This document shows positions 8,308-17,881 of a DNA stretch of 43,684 bases, one piece after another; the first letter of the stretch is position 1, and each line of letters begins with the position of its first letter. Below the pieces are notes generated by a model that ran no database searches, was not told where the DNA came from, and saw only the letters and a list, made by a program, of their open reading frames with translations. The position numbers and the translations under genes are program-made. This DNA comes from a bacterium. Its GTDB lineage: Bacteria > Patescibacteriota > Microgenomatia > UBA12405. The DNA lies in NCBI GenBank assembly GCA_029561175.1, contig JAKQJL010000014.1, forward strand, positions 1 to 43,684. Reading direction: 5' to 3'.

Positions 8308-9364
8308 TTTGGTTCAAAACTAAATAAACTAAAACCCAAAGGTATAAACCAGAATTAGCGAAAGAAGAATGTATTAATAGAGCAATTAAAATTGATTTAA
8401 GATAGGTTGATGAAGATTTAAACCAAACAAATAAGCCAATAAGTAGAGGAATAATTCCAAGAATACCATTGGTAATTAGTAAAGTTAATAAACTATTATC
8501 AAATCCGGATGAGGCATGAGATTCTGGATTGGAGTGAAAATGTTTTAAGTTGTTATACCCCAAACCAAAGAAAGGCGATTTTTGAGATAGTTTAAAAGCT
8601 TGTTGATAATTTTCGATTTTGGCAAAAATTGATGATGTTCTTTTTAAATTGGTACTTTCTCCTGGTACTTTGGGTAAAAGTAATATTGTTAAACTAAGAA
8701 TTAATAGAGTTTTAATAAATAGATAGCGATAGTGATAAAAAATTTCAAGAAACAAGGTTACTATTAGCAATGCAAGATAAGTTGATCGGCTATAAGTTAA
8801 AGACATTGCTAAATAACTGATACCAATTAAGATTTGCCAGAATTTTGGTTTATTTAAAAATAAAAAAAGAATAAAAAATAAATAAAGAATTCCAGTAAAG
8901 GTTGGATCAAAAAAAGTGCTAACTAAACGATATTGATGAGGATCCCAATTAAAAGCTTTGAAATAACTGAAGTCTGGCCAAAAGAAATATTGAATAAATC
9001 CAAAAATAATATTTGATAAAAGAGCGATAATTAACCAGGGTTGGTTATTTTTTATGGTAGGTGGATAGGCTAGTAAAAGAAATATAGAAGTTAGCCGTAG
9101 TTGGTAGAACAATGAATTAAAAGAAAAATATTGAAAGTTTAAAATAAAACTAAAAACAGACAAAATAACAAAGATTAAAAAAAAGATATTAGTGGGTTTT
9201 TCTTTTTTTAATAAATGGAAAAATAAGTTAAAAACTGAAAAGATTACTATTAGTAAATCTAAAATTGGTAAATTTTGTCCAAAAAGATTGATTCGAGCAA
9301 GTTGACCAAAAAAAAGACAAAGATAAATAGCGATGGTGGCTATTTGGTAGATTGTAGATGCCAT
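8291..9364 (-). CDS. O-antigen ligase/polymerase-like polytopic membrane protein
   Basis: About 10 hydrophobic segments; LVSTFFDPTFTGILYLF and SRSTYLALL, Wzy/WaaL-like; flanked by glycosyltransferases. Confidence 0.75.
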   Translation of the reverse strand: MASTIYQIATIAIYLCLFFGQLARINLFGQNLPILDLLIVIFSVFNLFFHLLKKEKPTNIFFLIFVILSVFSFILNFQYFSFNSLFYQLRLTSIFLLLAYPPTIKNNQPWLIIALLSNIIFGFIQYFFWPDFSYFKAFNWDPHQYRLVSTFFDPTFTGILYLFFILFLFLNKPKFWQILIGISYLAMSLTYSRSTYLALLIVTLFLEIFYHYRYLFIKTLLILSLTILLLPKVPGESTNLKRTSSIFAKIENYQQAFKLSQKSPFFGLGYNNLKHFHSNPESHASSGFDNSLLTLLITNGILGIIPLLIGLFVWFKSSSTYLKSILIALLIHSSFANSGLYLWVLVYLVLNQTKYRK

Positions 9365-10113
9365 AATTTAGATCTGACTAAAAAAGAATGAAAACTCATA
9401 CCTAAAGCCATAATTATGCCAGGAAGACCGTCGATAAAACCAAGTTTAAAAATATAATTAACAAAAAATTTTGCTAATGGATAGATGACTATTTCAAAAA
9501 TGTTAGTTCTTTTTTGTCGATCAAATAATTCTTGGGCGCGGATTGAAGAATAGTAGTTTATTTTTGAAAAAAATTCATTTAAGTTTTGGTGGGGAAAGTG
9601 ATTGATGGTATAGGCTAATCGAATGTGGCAACATGATGATTTCCAAACTTCATGTACTTTTCCAAAAAAAGAACCATTCTTTTTATTAAATAATCGAAGG
9701 AATCTTTGGTGACGATTTTCACCGTGCATTAATATTTTTCCTAAAAAATAATCGTTCCTAAAAAAAGAATAATTAGAGCCTTGAAAATCGAAATTGTTAA
9801 TAAAATTAAGAAGTTCTTCTGATGGGGTTTCGTCTGGGTCTATCCAAAAAATCCAATTATTAGTAGCAAGGGATATACCAAAATTTCTTTGGGAAGAAAA
9901 ATCGTTATCCAACCCCCTACTTTTAGAAATTACTTTTAAATCTTTAGATTCAAGTTTTTTCAATTTCTCAACAGTATCATCAGTGGAATTGTCATCGATA
10001 TTTACTATTTCATTAATTGCTGGACAAAGACTAAGCCATTCCTGTAGAACATCAACATTTTCAGATTCATTTTTGGTTAAGTATAAAAGAGAGATTTTAT
10101 TTGAGTTGACCAT
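9340..10113 (-). CDS. Glycosyltransferase family 2
   Basis: ISLLYLTKNESENVDVLQEWL, IVNIDDNSTDDTVEKL, WIFWIDPDETPSEEL. Confidence 0.88.
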   Translation of the reverse strand: MVNSNKISLLYLTKNESENVDVLQEWLSLCPAINEIVNIDDNSTDDTVEKLKKLESKDLKVISKSRGLDNDFSSQRNFGISLATNNWIFWIDPDETPSEELLNFINNFDFQGSNYSFFRNDYFLGKILMHGENRHQRFLRLFNKKNGSFFGKVHEVWKSSCCHIRLAYTINHFPHQNLNEFFSKINYYSSIRAQELFDRQKRTNIFEIVIYPLAKFFVNYIFKLGFIDGLPGIIMALGMSFHSFLVRSKLWHLQSTK

Positions 10114-11179
10114 TATTTGCGATTATCATTAGTAAATTTTTTGTATAGTTTGACCAATCTATTCTATCAAGTTGGTGTAAATTTACTATTTTCTTATTTA
10201 AATACTGTTTTATATGATAATTAGCAATTTTATCATTTTGAAACAAGATTCCGTTTAAACCATTTCTTATAAGTTCACTTGTTCCTCCTGTGTTTATTCC
10301 AAAAACAAAAAGACCTTTGTTTAAAGCTTCAAGAGTTGTTAATCCAAAAGGTTCTTTTATATTATTAGCAAGGTAAAACGAATGTTTTTTTATTATTTCT
10401 TCTTTATTTTTATTGTTTTCTTCTTGAATTATTTTTGTGTTTGGTAATAATTTTGATTGATTAAAAATATAGTTGCTTTCATCTGTTATTCTTCCGATTA
10501 TTAAAAGCTTGATACCTTTAATATTTTTTATTTGATTTAAAGAAATTTGATGTCCTTTTAAATATGAAAGTTGTCCAATAGATAAAATTTCTTTTTTTGG
10601 GTTTTTTATAATCTTTGTTTTATGAATATATTTTAATCCAGGATAAAGAACGAACCCTTTTTTGTTATAGATTTTCTTTAGTAGATAATTTGAATATTGT
10701 GAGTTTGTAATAATCAAATTGGCTTTTTTACAATTAACATAATCTATTAGTTTTAAAGGTAATCTAAAAAATTTGGCAAGTCTTTTTTTAAAATTATTTA
10801 GAAAAGCTGTTTTCTCATAAAACTCCCTTTTTGGTTCAGAAAAAATATATACTGCGTTATTTAAATAATGAAACAGATATGGAGTTTGTATATTTTTGCA
10901 CGCTCCTATAATCACAAGATCGTATTGATTATTTAATATAGTTTTTGATATTTTCTTTGCAATTTTGTTTAAAGTAAAAATTGAAAAAAATAAATCTATA
11001 ATAATATTTTTTTTATTATTTTCAGGAAAAGAATAAACATTATTATAAAATGAGATATTTTTTGGTATTTTGTGGCAATACAAATCAATACAATTATTTT
11101 TTGAGAGATTTAAACTAATATTTTCTATTTGATTTAACGCACCTCCATTATCTAGATTGTGATATATAGCTATTTTCAT
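10097..11179 (-). CDS. Glycosyltransferase group 1 (GT4-like)
   Basis: C-terminal region KEPFGLTTLEALNKGLFVFGINTGGTSELIRNGLNGILF. Confidence 0.85.
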   Translation of the reverse strand: MKIAIYHNLDNGGALNQIENISLNLSKNNCIDLYCHKIPKNISFYNNVYSFPENNKKNIIIDLFFSIFTLNKIAKKISKTILNNQYDLVIIGACKNIQTPYLFHYLNNAVYIFSEPKREFYEKTAFLNNFKKRLAKFFRLPLKLIDYVNCKKANLIITNSQYSNYLLKKIYNKKGFVLYPGLKYIHKTKIIKNPKKEILSIGQLSYLKGHQISLNQIKNIKGIKLLIIGRITDESNYIFNQSKLLPNTKIIQEENNKNKEEIIKKHSFYLANNIKEPFGLTTLEALNKGLFVFGINTGGTSELIRNGLNGILFQNDKIANYHIKQYLNKKIVNLHQLDRIDWSNYTKNLLMIIANNGQLK

Positions 11180-11216
11180 AATGTAATAATAATTACAAAA
11201 GAGTATTATTTAATTA

Positions 11217-13517
11217 ATGAAAAGAATAATATGTTTTCTATTATTTATATTCATTCTTTTAGCTCAAGAAGTAAGAGCTGAATGTTCTTTAAGATATTAT
11301 AATTATTTATCATCATACAGTTCTGATTTAAATTTAAACGGTGAAACTTATCCAAATATAGTGTTTGAGAATGATTCTCTTTTATTAAAAAGTAATAAAG
11401 CAACTTTTCCGTTTATTGAATTGAATAACTATGCTAATTATATAGGTCATGAAATAAAGACATGTAATAATGACGTTTTTGATGTAACTTTTAAGGTAAA
11501 TAGTATTAATCCGATGGGAAGTGGTTTGGGTTTTGGTTATTTAATTAATAATATCCCTTATAATATATTTTCTTTGTGGGCTGATTCTCCTGGTGGTTTG
11601 TATCTTATTTACAATAATTACTATAAATACAATTATGATTTTTGCAAAAACTTATCAGGTAAACCCTTTTATTCAGATTATCAATCTTTTCCTATAAACA
11701 TTACTGATAATGAGTGGCATTCTTTTAGGATTGAAAGAGATTGCCAAAGTTATCATGTTTATATTGATAAGGGATCTGCTGATCAGAAAAAGTTTTCTTT
11801 TTATGGTGCTCAGTGTATACCAGAAAATTTATGGTTTGGAAATCCATTGTCTGGTGGAGGAAGTGAGTGGACAAGTATGTCTTTTAAAAATATAAAGATA
11901 ATGAATTCTTTGGATGATTGTGTTTTACCTACACCAACTCCGTCTATGGCAAAAAAGAAAGTGGTGGTGGTGCCGGGAATGGGGGCGAGCTGGAACAGTC
12001 GAGCAATTGTTTACAATGAAAATGTTGCTGATGATCAATGGAAAATGACTCCGTTTGTGACTAATTATGATAAATTGGTGGCAGCTTTTGAAGAGAATGG
12101 GTATGTGAAAGGGGTTGATTTGTTTGTTTGGAATTACGATTGGCGAAAACCTTTATCAGAGATTGTTGGTAAATTGAATTCTTATATTGATTTGATTAGT
12201 GAGGGGGAAAAAGTTGACATAGTCGGTCATAGTTTAGGAGGATTGGTGGCAAGAGTTTGGTCCCAAGAGAATGAAAATAAATTTAATAAAATAATTAGTT
12301 TGGGTTCGCCACATAAGGGAGTGGTTGAGGCTTATGAAGCATATTATGGTGCAAAGATAGTTGATAAGTTGGATTTTTCGACAATAGGTTTAAAGATTTT
12401 ATTTGAAATTCAAAGACAAGGAAGAAAACCGATTGAGGCTATACAGAACTATGCGCCAATTTTAAAAGATATCTCCCCTACTTTTGATTTTCTTAAAAAG
12501 AACAATAAGATTGTAAGTTTTAATAAAAATAATTATTTAAATAATAAAAATATTAGTTTTTCAGGAGATTTAATGTCGATTGTTGGAAATGGAAATAAAT
12601 TGACAGAATGGATAAATCTAACTGATAGATCAGTTTTTGATAAAGTGATGGGTATTTGGCCAGAAGGAAAACCGATAAGTTATCAAAAAGGAAAAGGAGA
12701 TGGTACGGTGTTGGAAAAAAGTTCGAAGTTTGGAACTGAAATTATAGAAATAAAAAGTGAACACGGAGAATTGCCTGATTTGTCGATAAATAAAGTGTTA
12801 ACTACTTTAGGTTTAGGAATAACAGTTAGCCTGGTAACTGAAAACAGTGTTGATAAAATGGTTTATTTCATTGGTTCTCCAGCAAAAATTGTTTTAGCTT
12901 GTCCTGATGAAACCATTGAATCAGATGATTTTATTTTAAAAGATTTAGAAGATGATGATTCGTGTCAATTAAAAGTAGTTGGAACTGGCGAAGGTAAATA
13001 TCATTTATTATTTGGTAATACAAAAAATAGCGATAGTTGGATTTATAACGAAGGACAAATAAATAATGGTGATGAGGTGGCGGTTGATGGTGATTATTTC
13101 TATCGGCAAATAATAAAAGTGGCGGAAGAATTGAATCTTTTGGAACTAAAAGCTGCGGCTGAAAATAAAGATGATGAATTAATTTTAAGTTTGATTTTTA
13201 AATATCGAAAGCAATCAAAAGAGAATAGTAAAACTTGGTTAATGATTAATTGGTGGCGGCAAATATGTTTAAGTAAAGAATATGAGAATAAATTGACCAA
13301 TGATGTTTATAAAAAAGCTTTGGAAGCTAGATCTTTAGTAGATAGAATTTCTAGGCTAAAAATCAGATTTGGAATTAACCCTACCGAGTATGGAGCTAAT
13401 AGTTTTAATGAACTAGATAAATACTATGTAGAGATGGTGGCGAATAAAACAAAAGACAGATCGTTGGTGATGGCTAATGCAAAGTTAATTATCAAGTTGG
13501 CCGAAGACGTTTGGTAG
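11217..13517 (+). CDS. Secreted LamG-like + LCAT/lipase-like alpha/beta hydrolase fusion
   Basis: Signal peptide; N-terminal LamG-like beta domain; linker PTPTPS; hydrolase with VVVVPGMGASW and nucleophile elbow VGHSLGG. Confidence 0.82.
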   Translation: MKRIICFLLFIFILLAQEVRAECSLRYYNYLSSYSSDLNLNGETYPNIVFENDSLLLKSNKATFPFIELNNYANYIGHEIKTCNNDVFDVTFKVNSINPMGSGLGFGYLINNIPYNIFSLWADSPGGLYLIYNNYYKYNYDFCKNLSGKPFYSDYQSFPINITDNEWHSFRIERDCQSYHVYIDKGSADQKKFSFYGAQCIPENLWFGNPLSGGGSEWTSMSFKNIKIMNSLDDCVLPTPTPSMAKKKVVVVPGMGASWNSRAIVYNENVADDQWKMTPFVTNYDKLVAAFEENGYVKGVDLFVWNYDWRKPLSEIVGKLNSYIDLISEGEKVDIVGHSLGGLVARVWSQENENKFNKIISLGSPHKGVVEAYEAYYGAKIVDKLDFSTIGLKILFEIQRQGRKPIEAIQNYAPILKDISPTFDFLKKNNKIVSFNKNNYLNNKNISFSGDLMSIVGNGNKLTEWINLTDRSVFDKVMGIWPEGKPISYQKGKGDGTVLEKSSKFGTEIIEIKSEHGELPDLSINKVLTTLGLGITVSLVTENSVDKMVYFIGSPAKIVLACPDETIESDDFILKDLEDDDSCQLKVVGTGEGKYHLLFGNTKNSDSWIYNEGQINNGDEVAVDGDYFYRQIIKVAEELNLLELKAAAENKDDELILSLIFKYRKQSKENSKTWLMINWWRQICLSKEYENKLTNDVYKKALEARSLVDRISRLKIRFGINPTEYGANSFNELDKYYVEMVANKTKDRSLVMANAKLIIKLAEDVW

Positions 13518-14021
13518 TTATTTTTTGGTGTATTTTCCGTAAATAACGATTGGAGTGCCAACTTCAGCCCAATCATAAATAACTTTAGCTTCAGGTGTTT
13601 TCATATTAATACAACCGTGTGACATTGGAGTGCCGAAGTTATTGTGCCAGTAAGTGCCATGAATGCTATAACCCATCTTTTTTGGAGTTGACTCATTGTA
13701 AAAGAATAATATATAAGGAACTTTGGGTAAATAATAATAAGTGCCGTTTTCTTTTGATCCTCCAGACATTTTTTGAGATCGAATTTTTGTCCAAATTTGA
13801 TAATCACCAACAGGCGTTCGATCCCAAGTTCCGGATGAAATTAAGTACTCATAAACTAATTTTCCATTCTCGTAGGCATACAATTTTTGATTAGTTAAAT
13901 TAACTTCAATTCTTTTTGATGAAATAGCGGTAGTATCTCCAAGAATGTTTGGTTTTGGGCTAACAATTAGAAAAGTAAAAACTACTAGGGGAAATAATAA
14001 AATCAACCATTGCTTACTCAT
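13518..14021 (-). CDS. L,D-transpeptidase (YkuD)
   Basis: Catalytic HGTYWHNNFGTPMSHGCINM motif; N-terminal TM/signal. Confidence 0.93.
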   Translation of the reverse strand: MSKQWLILLFPLVVFTFLIVSPKPNILGDTTAISSKRIEVNLTNQKLYAYENGKLVYEYLISSGTWDRTPVGDYQIWTKIRSQKMSGGSKENGTYYYLPKVPYILFFYNESTPKKMGYSIHGTYWHNNFGTPMSHGCINMKTPEAKVIYDWAEVGTPIVIYGKYTKK

Positions 14022-14683
14022 AGTAAGTATATGTTAGCGGTTTTGGTGGATTTAGCAATATGGATTATTGGTTGGTCGATTATTTTTTGAAAATGGTTGT
14101 CTCCGCAGAGTATGGCTGGGCCTCGAGTAATTTTGATTTCGATTACTGAGTTATCGTTAATAATTTGATTAGTTTGTGGTTTGGTGGGGTTATTAAATGC
14201 AATTCCAATGCCTTGACAAAAAATTGTTTGAGTAATGCTTTTAAAATAGCCAGTTGATCCAAACGGAGTGGCAATTACTAAGCCATCGCCAATGATTTCT
14301 TCTGAGTAAGCTTGTTGGTTGAAACGATAAATAAAACGAAGAGCTGACTGGGGGTTTTGAGTATGAATGTTAAATTCATTTAAAACATCAATTTGTTGAT
14401 TGTCGATGGTAGTAAATAATTTGGAAAAACTGGTTGGCTCAATTTGATGATTAACGATTTGTTCAAAAATTACATCTAAATTAGTAATTGGTGAACATCG
14501 AAGACAATGAGAAGAAGACCTAAGAGGCAATATTGGTTGATCAAAATTATTGGCTGCGCCAAGAATAGTGCCGTCTCCACCGACAGTAACTACTAGGTCT
14601 AGTTGATTGGTCCACTTTTCAATTGAGTCCTGAAAACTTTTTTCAATTGGACGATTTTGTGGATTAAAAAGAGTGATTGCCAT
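14018..14683 (-). CDS. nadK: NAD kinase
   Basis: VTVGGDGTILGAANNF and GDGLVIATPFGSTGY. Confidence 0.9.
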   Translation of the reverse strand: MAITLFNPQNRPIEKSFQDSIEKWTNQLDLVVTVGGDGTILGAANNFDQPILPLRSSSHCLRCSPITNLDVIFEQIVNHQIEPTSFSKLFTTIDNQQIDVLNEFNIHTQNPQSALRFIYRFNQQAYSEEIIGDGLVIATPFGSTGYFKSITQTIFCQGIGIAFNNPTKPQTNQIINDNSVIEIKITRGPAILCGDNHFQKIIDQPIIHIAKSTKTANIYLL

Positions 14684-14686
14684 TTG

Positions 14687-14758
14687 TGGCCGCTAGTGGG
14701 ATCGAACCACTGACCTTTCCAATGTGAATGGAACGCTCTACCACTGAGCCAAGCAGCC
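14687..14758 (-). tRNA. tRNA-Val (anticodon CAC)
   Basis: Reverse complement ggctgct...agcggcc acceptor; anticodon loop ttCACat; standard T-loop ttcgatc. Confidence 0.93.
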
Positions 14759-14807
14759 TAAAGTTGGATAGTTGGATTATACAATTTTTTAGAGTAAACT
14801 GACCATT

Positions 14808-15395
14808 ATGAATCTACATCAAAATGAAAAAGGGTTTGCCATTGGAGCCTTAATTTTAGAATTTGTTCAATCGATTGTGTTGGCACTATCGGTGTTTGTG
14901 TTAATTTATCTTTTTGTGGCTCAACCTAATGAAGTGAAAGGAAACTCGATGTTACCGAATTTTGTTAACGGTGAATATTTATTAACAGATAAAATTAGTT
15001 ATCAATTGGGTGAGCCAAAACGAGGAGATGTGGTGGTTTTTAAAGCTCCACCAAGTGAACCATGTGCTGAGGAACAGTGCGAGTATATTAAAAGAATTAT
15101 TGGCGTGCCTGGTGATAAAGTTATGGTTAAAGGCGGAGAAGTATATTTGAATGGTACAAAACTAAATCAATCATTTTTACCAAGTGATTTTGTTACTGAA
15201 GCTGGGGATTTTAATTCTGAAGGTGATGAAAAAACAGTACCTCAAGGTCAATATTTGTGTTTCGGAGATAATCGTTCACATTCTCGAGACGGTCGAGAAT
15301 TTGGACCAATTAAAAAGGAATTAATAGTTGGAAGAGCTTTTTTTAAATACTGGCCTCCTCAATCAATTGGTTTGGTGCCAACAATTAAGCTTTAA
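14808..15395 (+). CDS. lepB: Signal peptidase I
   Basis: GNSMLPNF, RGDVVVFKAP, YIKRIIGVPGDKV, GDNRSHSRDGREFG. Confidence 0.95.
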   Translation: MNLHQNEKGFAIGALILEFVQSIVLALSVFVLIYLFVAQPNEVKGNSMLPNFVNGEYLLTDKISYQLGEPKRGDVVVFKAPPSEPCAEEQCEYIKRIIGVPGDKVMVKGGEVYLNGTKLNQSFLPSDFVTEAGDFNSEGDEKTVPQGQYLCFGDNRSHSRDGREFGPIKKELIVGRAFFKYWPPQSIGLVPTIKL

Positions 15396-16240
15396 TTTAA
15401 TTCAGAGTTAGTTAGTTCCTTTTTGCACACGGTTTGATAGAGACTTTTTAGTTCTTCAAAACGTTTATCAAGTGGGCCTCGAAATTGGAAAGTAACTTTA
15501 GTAATTACATTTGTTTGAGAGACTTTGACAGTGGTCGTTTTTTGATCAAAAACAGAGACGAGATCTTCACTGATGGTGTCTAACTTTGACTTAAGAAATA
15601 AATTAATATTTTCTTTGGTGATAGGGACGACACCTTCTTCAATTTTTTTTCTCATCCGACGAGCAATTTCTTCGGCTCGGCGAACAGAGGCTTTTTCTTT
15701 TAAGACTATTTTGTAGGCTTCAATAATTAAACGTGTATCGGTAATTGATGATAGGGCTCGGGCATGACCTTCAGTAATTAATCCAGAAAGTAAGCCATCT
15801 TTTAAAGCATCCGGTAGAGTTAATAATTTTAGACAATTGATGACATAAGGAATACTTTTTCCAACTCTTTTTGCTACTTGGGGGTGGTCAAATCCAAACT
15901 CTTCTTTTAACCTAAGAAAGGCTTTAGCTCTTTCGATTGGATTCAAATCTTTTCGCTGAAGGTTTTCAACAATAGCCATTTCAAGCATTTGTTGAGGGGT
16001 GGTTTTTTTGATAATTGCAGGGACATAGGCTAGTTTTAGTGCTCTGGCTGCACGCCAACGTCGTTCGCCGGCAATGATTTGGTAACCAGCTGGTGTTTGA
16101 GCAACAATTAAGGGTTCAATGATTCCATGTTCTTTGATTGATTCGACTAACTCAGCAATTGATTCTGGACTAATGACGCCTCGAGGCTGAAGAGGGTTTG
16201 GTTCGAGTTGATTGGTGGGGATCTGAGAGACATCTTTCAT
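15392..16240 (-). CDS. parB: ParB/Spo0J-family partition protein
   Basis: NPLQPRGVISPESIAELVESIKEHGIIEPLIV, GERRWRAARAL, HTH region. Confidence 0.93.
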   Translation of the reverse strand: MKDVSQIPTNQLEPNPLQPRGVISPESIAELVESIKEHGIIEPLIVAQTPAGYQIIAGERRWRAARALKLAYVPAIIKKTTPQQMLEMAIVENLQRKDLNPIERAKAFLRLKEEFGFDHPQVAKRVGKSIPYVINCLKLLTLPDALKDGLLSGLITEGHARALSSITDTRLIIEAYKIVLKEKASVRRAEEIARRMRKKIEEGVVPITKENINLFLKSKLDTISEDLVSVFDQKTTTVKVSQTNVITKVTFQFRGPLDKRFEELKSLYQTVCKKELTNSELN

Positions 16241-16286
16241 AGTAAAAGAATACTATGAAAATGAATGTGAAAAAAGAGATCAAAGT

Positions 16287-16538
16287 TTAGGCTTTGACGA
16301 CTGAAACTATTTTTCGACCAAATTTTTTCAAAAATTTGACAATTCCTGGTTTGATAGCGTAGATGGTAAAATCTTTTCCAAATTTGGTTCCTTCTCCGCA
16401 ATGAAAGGTTGATCCTACTTGACGGACAATAATTTCACCTGTGTTTACTTTTTGATCTCCAAATTTTTTGACACCGCGTCTTTGACCGGGTCGATTTGAT
16501 TTTTGGTTGGTTTTTCCTTGTGATTTGGTATGTGCCAT
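16287..16538 (-). CDS. rpmA: 50S ribosomal protein L27
   Basis: MAHTKSQGKTNQKSNRPGQRRGVKKFGDQKVNTGEIIVRQ. Confidence 0.96.
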   Translation of the reverse strand: MAHTKSQGKTNQKSNRPGQRRGVKKFGDQKVNTGEIIVRQVGSTFHCGEGTKFGKDFTIYAIKPGIVKFLKKFGRKIVSVVKA

Positions 16539-16543
16539 ATAGG

Positions 16544-16855
16544 TTAAAAGTTAAGTTTGGTAATTTTTAAATCAGTTAATTGAGCTCGAAAACCTAAATG
16601 ACGTCGGTAACGTGATTTTGATCGATAGGTACTAACTTCAATCTTTTCACCTTTAAAATCTTTGACGATTTCGTATTCGACGGTAGCTTTGTCGACAATT
16701 GGAGTGCCAACAGTGACTTTATCATCGTTGACAGTGAGTAAAACTTCTTTAATTTCACCTTTCTTTTCAGAAGTGGTAAATTTATCGATTGTGATGGTTT
16801 GACCTTCACTGACTAAAAATTGTGAGCCAGAGATGGAAATTACGGCGTATTTCAT
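16544..16855 (-). CDS. rplU: 50S ribosomal protein L21
   Basis: MKYAVISISGSQFLVSEGQTI...YRRHLGFRAQLTDLKI; adjacent to rpmA. Confidence 0.96.
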   Translation of the reverse strand: MKYAVISISGSQFLVSEGQTITIDKFTTSEKKGEIKEVLLTVNDDKVTVGTPIVDKATVEYEIVKDFKGEKIEVSTYRSKSRYRRHLGFRAQLTDLKITKLNF

Positions 16856-16885
16856 ACTCGGTTATTATAACATAGTAGTTTTTAT

Positions 16886-17881
16886 TTAAATGGAGAAAAT
16901 AATACCCAAAGATAAAAGCAAGGCAATTAAGGAAGAACCGCCAACTGATAAAAACGGTAAAGGGATACCAGTTACGGGCATAACACCGAGATTCATACCG
17001 ATATTAATGAAAGACTGAATCCATATTTGAAAAACCAAAGCTAAAGTAAAAAGAAACATGGGGCGGTTTTGGGTGGTATCGTAAGCTTTAGCTATTAAAC
17101 TAATAATAATTACTAGATAGCAACCTATAATGGTTGTAATACCAACAACTCCCCTTTCTTCACCAATGGCGGCAAACATAAAATCAGTATGTTTTTCTGG
17201 TAGAAAAAAAAGTTGACTTTGGCTTCCCTTTTTATAACCTTTACCCCAAAATCCTCCGGAACCAATGGCGATTTTGGATTGAATAACATTATAGCCTTGA
17301 TTAAGTGGGTCGTGATTTGGATTAATAAAATTAATAATTCGGTTACGTTGATAATCTTTTAAGACATATTTCCAAATTAAGGGTGAAAAAACTAAAAATG
17401 AAATAAAACCCAAAATAGCTAGTTTTTGAAGATATTTTTCGTAGATTAAAAAAGGAGTAAGTAATAAGCTTAACGTGATAGCACTTCCTAAATCTGGTTG
17501 AATTAAAGTCATTAGAATGGGAATGGCGGCTAAGAAATGATATTTAGTGTTAATTAAAAATAATAATAGTAAAGGTTTAATGATTTCTGATGGCTGGATG
17601 GTGGTAAAACCAATATCAATCCAGCGACGTGAACCACGAGTAAAGGTGTTCATTAGTAAGGGAACTGAGAGCAACAAACAGCAAATAATAAAAATAATTA
17701 GTTGTTTATTTTTTAGACTTTTTGGATTTAATTGAGTCCCAAAAATAAAAAAAATCAAACCAATTATCCAAGCAAGTAGTTGTTTGACGAGCAAAGATGG
17801 CGCCACCGAACTAACCATGAGCATGTTCATTAAAAACAAAACAAAAACGCTAATAAAAAAAGGTAGATAACGATTGATCAT
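16886..17881 (-). CDS. rodA: SEDS family rod-shape protein RodA
   Basis: GSRRWIDIGFTTIQPSEIIKP, PDLGSA, GVMPVTGIPLPFLSVGGSSL. Confidence 0.9.
   Translation of the reverse strand: MINRYLPFFISVFVLFLMNMLMVSSVAPSLLVKQLLAWIIGLIFFIFGTQLNPKSLKNKQLIIFIICCLLLSVPLLMNTFTRGSRRWIDIGFTTIQPSEIIKPLLLLFLINTKYHFLAAIPILMTLIQPDLGSAITLSLLLTPFLIYEKYLQKLAILGFISFLVFSPLIWKYVLKDYQRNRIINFINPNHDPLNQGYNVIQSKIAIGSGGFWGKGYKKGSQSQLFFLPEKHTDFMFAAIGEERGVVGITTIIGCYLVIIISLIAKAYDTTQNRPMFLFTLALVFQIWIQSFINIGMNLGVMPVTGIPLPFLSVGGSSLIALLLSLGIIFSI

Noticed and set aside
13619-13894. 91-aa plus ORF opposite the L,D-transpeptidase
   Set aside because: Antisense of a clear YkuD catalytic domain
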